Shown: positions 61,679 through 64,000 of the stretch, one piece after another
Layout: each line of letters begins with the position of its first letter
Numbering within the stretch: the stretch's first letter is position 1
NCBI GenBank assembly: GCA_947626105.1
Contig: CANQQY010000004.1
Span: 1-64,000 of the forward strand
DNA: 64,000 nucleotides
Source of the DNA: an uncultured Clostridia bacterium
GTDB taxonomy: Bacteria > Bacillota > Clostridia > Christensenellales > Borkfalkiaceae
Direction: 5' to 3'
Notes under the pieces: generated by a model
The model's database searches: none
What the model saw: the letters and a program-made list of their open reading frames with translations, nothing else
Told to the model about the DNA's origin: nothing
Position numbers and translations under genes: made by a program

Positions 61679-61782
61679 AATTTGCGGAATTTTTGAAGAA
61701 CGTCTTTATCAGCCACATTCCCCTGAAATTGCTCGCGATCGTGCTTGCCGCGGTCTGCGTCGTCATCATCAACGCCGTATGA
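61675..61782 (+). CDS. cdaR: 35-residue membrane peptide, likely reduced CdaR (YbbR) N terminus
   Basis: A 35-codon frame overlaps cdaA (ATGA) and the next gene (ATGA). It encodes a short amphipathic start (MKFAEFLKNVFISHIPLK) and one membrane helix (LLAIVLAAVCVVIINAV). CdaR, the regulator of CdaA, begins in just this way before its YbbR domains; here a stop follows the helix and no YbbR repeat is present. Overlaps on both sides argue that it is translated. Whether it still contacts CdaA is inference. Confidence 0.7.
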   Translation: MKFAEFLKNVFISHIPLKLLAIVLAAVCVVIINAV

Positions 61783-62903
61783 GATGTTTGAAAGTGCCGC
61801 GCCTGTTTTTGCCGCGCGGCGGGTTTGAAAAATGGGCGGTTCCTTCCGCCGACAGTCACATTTCCGATAAAGAGTTCTGGGAGCGCGTTGCAAAAACTGT
61901 CGGCAACGCGCCTTCCTGTCTTGATTTTTTGGGCGGAGAGGGCAAGAACGGCGGGGAGATCCGCGGGAAAATGTATGACGCGCTCGAAGAAGAGCAGCTC
62001 GAACGGCTCGGGCGGGGATTTGTCCTCGTCGCGCGCGAGAGGAAAGCGGGGACGCGCTACGGGATCCTTGCCGCGGTCGACCTCGAAAAATACTCCTGCG
62101 ATCCGTCGGAGCCCGCCGCCGTCCGCGCGACCGCGCCCCCCACCGAACGTGCGGAGGAACTCGCCGCAATCAGAAAGGAGGCGATCCTCGAATTTCCGCA
62201 TGTCGCGCTCTATTACCGCGACAAGAAGAACAGAGCCGTCCGCTGGCTTCTCGGGGAGGACTTTGAGAAAGTCTACGATTTCCGCCTCATGGAAAAGGGG
62301 GGCAGGATCAAGGGATACTATGTCCCCGAAGAGGACGCTTACGTCATCGTGGACGAGATCGCGCCCCGCGGGGAGCCCGCTTTCGCAGTTGCGGACGGCC
62401 ATGACGAGATCGCCGCGGCGAAAATGCACTGGGAAGCCTTGAAGCCGACCCTGAAAGGGAAGGAGTTAAAGGCACACCCCGCGCGCTTTTTGCTCGCGGA
62501 GCTCTGGAACCTCTGCGACGAAGCCGTCCCCTTCGAACCCGTGCACAGGGCGGCGGCGGGGGTGGACGGGGAGGACTTCTGCGCCTTCTTCTCCCGCCGC
62601 GTCAAGTGCAAGCGCGACGGGGATATTCTGAACGTTTCCGCCCCCGCGCATAAGTGCGCCGCGGAGGTCGACGCGGCGGTCCGCGAATATCTCGGGGAAC
62701 ACGGCGGGGAGCTTCTGTTCCTGCACGGCGAGAAGGCGTTCCGCGAAGCGAAGGGGACGCATACCGTCCGCCTCCGCATGAATATGGACAGGGAAGATCT
62801 CTTCCCCGCGCTCAAAGGCGGGCTTGCGAGAGAGACGTTCTGCCTCGGCGGAGAGGAAGAAGGGCGGTATTGCTTCGAGGGAAGGGAATTGAGCTATGAT
62901 TAA
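61779..62903 (+). CDS. DUF1015 family protein
   Basis: 374 residues. VPRLFLPRGGFEKWAVPSADS near the N terminus, GFVLVARERKAGTRYGILAAVDLEKY and VYDFRLMEKGGRIKGYYVPEEDAYVIVDE fit DUF1015, whose members accompany serine or amino-acid metabolism genes in clostridia; no reaction is established. YVIVDEIAPRGEPAFAVADGHDEIAAAKMHWE is the conserved D-GHxR-like segment (here ADGHDEIAAAK). It overlaps the 35-codon gene (ATGA) and the aspartate kinase start (8 nt), so all four genes are one operon. Confidence 0.83.
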   Translation: MRCLKVPRLFLPRGGFEKWAVPSADSHISDKEFWERVAKTVGNAPSCLDFLGGEGKNGGEIRGKMYDALEEEQLERLGRGFVLVARERKAGTRYGILAAVDLEKYSCDPSEPAAVRATAPPTERAEELAAIRKEAILEFPHVALYYRDKKNRAVRWLLGEDFEKVYDFRLMEKGGRIKGYYVPEEDAYVIVDEIAPRGEPAFAVADGHDEIAAAKMHWEALKPTLKGKELKAHPARFLLAELWNLCDEAVPFEPVHRAAAGVDGEDFCAFFSRRVKCKRDGDILNVSAPAHKCAAEVDAAVREYLGEHGGELLFLHGEKAFREAKGTHTVRLRMNMDREDLFPALKGGLARETFCLGGEEEGRYCFEGRELSYD

Positions 62904-64000
62904 GGTCTGCAAATTCGGCGGCACGTCCATGTCGGACGGGATCAACATGCGCCGCGTTGCCGACATCATCAACGCCGATCCTTCGCGGCGGTTCATCGTC
63001 GTCTCGGCGCCGGGCAAGCGGTTCGGCGGGGATACCAAGATCACCGATCTTCTGTATGAGACGCAGCGCGAAGTCGCGGACAGCGGCTATGTCGGGGAGT
63101 CCTACCGGAAGGTCGCGGCGCGGTTTCAAAGCATCGTGGACGAACTTGGGCTCTCTTTCGACGTCGGCGCCCTGCTCCTTGCGGCGGCAAAGGAGATCGA
63201 ACGGGAGCGAAGCGCCGATTTTACGGTCTCCCGCGGCGAATATTTTACGGGAAAGCTCATGGCGGAGCTTTTAGGCGTTCCCTTTGTGGACGCCCGCGAC
63301 GTCGTGAAGTTCAATGCGGAAGGCAAGGTGGACAGAAAGACCTTTCAGCTCCTGCGGGAAGCGCTCAAAGACAAGCGGCGCGCGGTCGTCGCGGGCTTTT
63401 ACGGCGAGGACGCAAACGGGCGGATCAAGACCTTTTCGCGCGGAGGAAGCGACGTTTCGGGCGCGATCGTCGCACGGGCGGTCGGCGCGGACGAATATGA
63501 AAATTGGACGGACGTAAGCGGTTTTCTCGTCTGCGACCCCTCGATCGTGCCGAGTCCTTGCGGGATCAAAGAGCTCAGCTATAAGGAACTCCGCGAGCTT
63601 AGTTATATGGGCGCACGCGTATTGCACAGCGAGTCCATCTTTCCCGTACGCGAGGCGGATATCCCCATCCACATCAAAAACACCTTCCGTCCCGAGGACG
63701 AAGGGACGCGCATTTTGCCCACCGCCGCTTACCTTGCGGGCGCAAGATCCATACGCACCGTCACCGGGATCGCGGGGAAGAAGAATTTTACGGTCATCCA
63801 TATCGAAAAATCGCTCATGAATACCGAGATCGGCTTTACCTACCGCGTCATGGAAGCGCTCGTAAAGCATAACGTCTCTTTCGAACACCTGCCCTCGGGC
63901 ATTGATACGATGTCCCTCGTCATCGACAGCGAGCAGGTCTCGGGCGGCGTTCTGGAATCGCTCGGCGAGGATATCGCGCGGGCGGTCTCGCCGGACAGAA
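62896..64000 (+). CDS. lysC: aspartate kinase, 3' end missing
   Basis: 368 codons are visible before the window ends. VCKFGGTSMSDG is the aspartokinase N-terminal motif; FTVSRGEYFTGKLMA and TFSRGGSDVSGAIVARAVGADEYENWTDVSGF carry the substrate and ATP site. An ACT domain begins near residue 290 (TGIAGKKNFTVIHIEKSLMN). It phosphorylates aspartate for lysine, threonine, methionine and diaminopimelate. It starts inside the DUF1015 gene. Whether it is feedback-regulated cannot be judged from the partial ACT region. Confidence 0.94.
   Translation, partial: MIKVCKFGGTSMSDGINMRRVADIINADPSRRFIVVSAPGKRFGGDTKITDLLYETQREVADSGYVGESYRKVAARFQSIVDELGLSFDVGALLLAAAKEIERERSADFTVSRGEYFTGKLMAELLGVPFVDARDVVKFNAEGKVDRKTFQLLREALKDKRRAVVAGFYGEDANGRIKTFSRGGSDVSGAIVARAVGADEYENWTDVSGFLVCDPSIVPSPCGIKELSYKELRELSYMGARVLHSESIFPVREADIPIHIKNTFRPEDEGTRILPTAAYLAGARSIRTVTGIAGKKNFTVIHIEKSLMNTEIGFTYRVMEALVKHNVSFEHLPSGIDTMSLVIDSEQVSGGVLESLGEDIARAVSPDR

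Overview
The window reads as a chromosomal stretch from a GC-rich, endospore-forming member of the Clostridia (Bacillota). It carries forespore and germination genes (sleB, a ypeB homologue, a ywmB-like gene, spoIIQ, spoIIR) together with an ordinary Bacillota core (grpE-dnaK-dnaJ, prmA-rsmE-mtaB, rimM/trmD, rbgA-rnhB-yraN, comEC-holA, cdaA). A Christensenellales-like gut lineage would fit, but that placement is inference. Both edges cut genes: a collagen-like surface protein on the left and an aspartate kinase on the right.

Layout. 1-2916: collagen-like/GLUG surface protein. 3967-6752: sleB-ypeB germination pair. 6807-7439 (-): odd phosphoribosyltransferase. 7603-11627: grpE, dnaK, dnaJ. 11886-15101: tightly coupled prmA-rsmE-mtaB-HIT operon. 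16234-18102 (-): lipoprotein. 18645-19797: ywmB-like gene and spoIIQ. 20063-21333 (-): SipW-type signal peptidase with its TasA-like substrate. 22229-22305 (-): tRNA-Arg, with a tandem array beside it. 22420-24785: mnmA, yjbR-like gene, spoIIR. 24864-27923 (-): GGEQ-repeat lipoprotein. 28144-30309: tex. 31176-37498: phosphoesterase, Ca2+-type ATPase, polysaccharide deacetylase (-), galK-galM. 37930-39678 (-): beta-helix lipoprotein. 39863-43484: ZIP transporter, SDR, fhs. 43804-50414: mutY, then tmk-rimM-ABC-ABC-trmD and rbgA-rnhB-yraN. 50466-57534: a partly AT-richer accessory island with a toxin-antitoxin pair and a 1845-residue DUF4011/helicase/nuclease protein. 57765-64000: comEC-holA and cdaA-cdaR remnant-DUF1015-aspartate kinase.

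Two features run through the whole window. First, almost every spacer between transcription units is filled with a mosaic of short palindromic repeats. In several families the loop or flanks are conserved while the stem changes with compensating bases, which points to selection on structure. Second, at least four transcription units have a good -35/-10 promoter whose -10 box ends exactly 6 nt before the ATG with no Shine-Dalgarno sequence, so they probably make leaderless mRNAs. Three sporulation genes share a third promoter type resembling forespore sigma-F sites.
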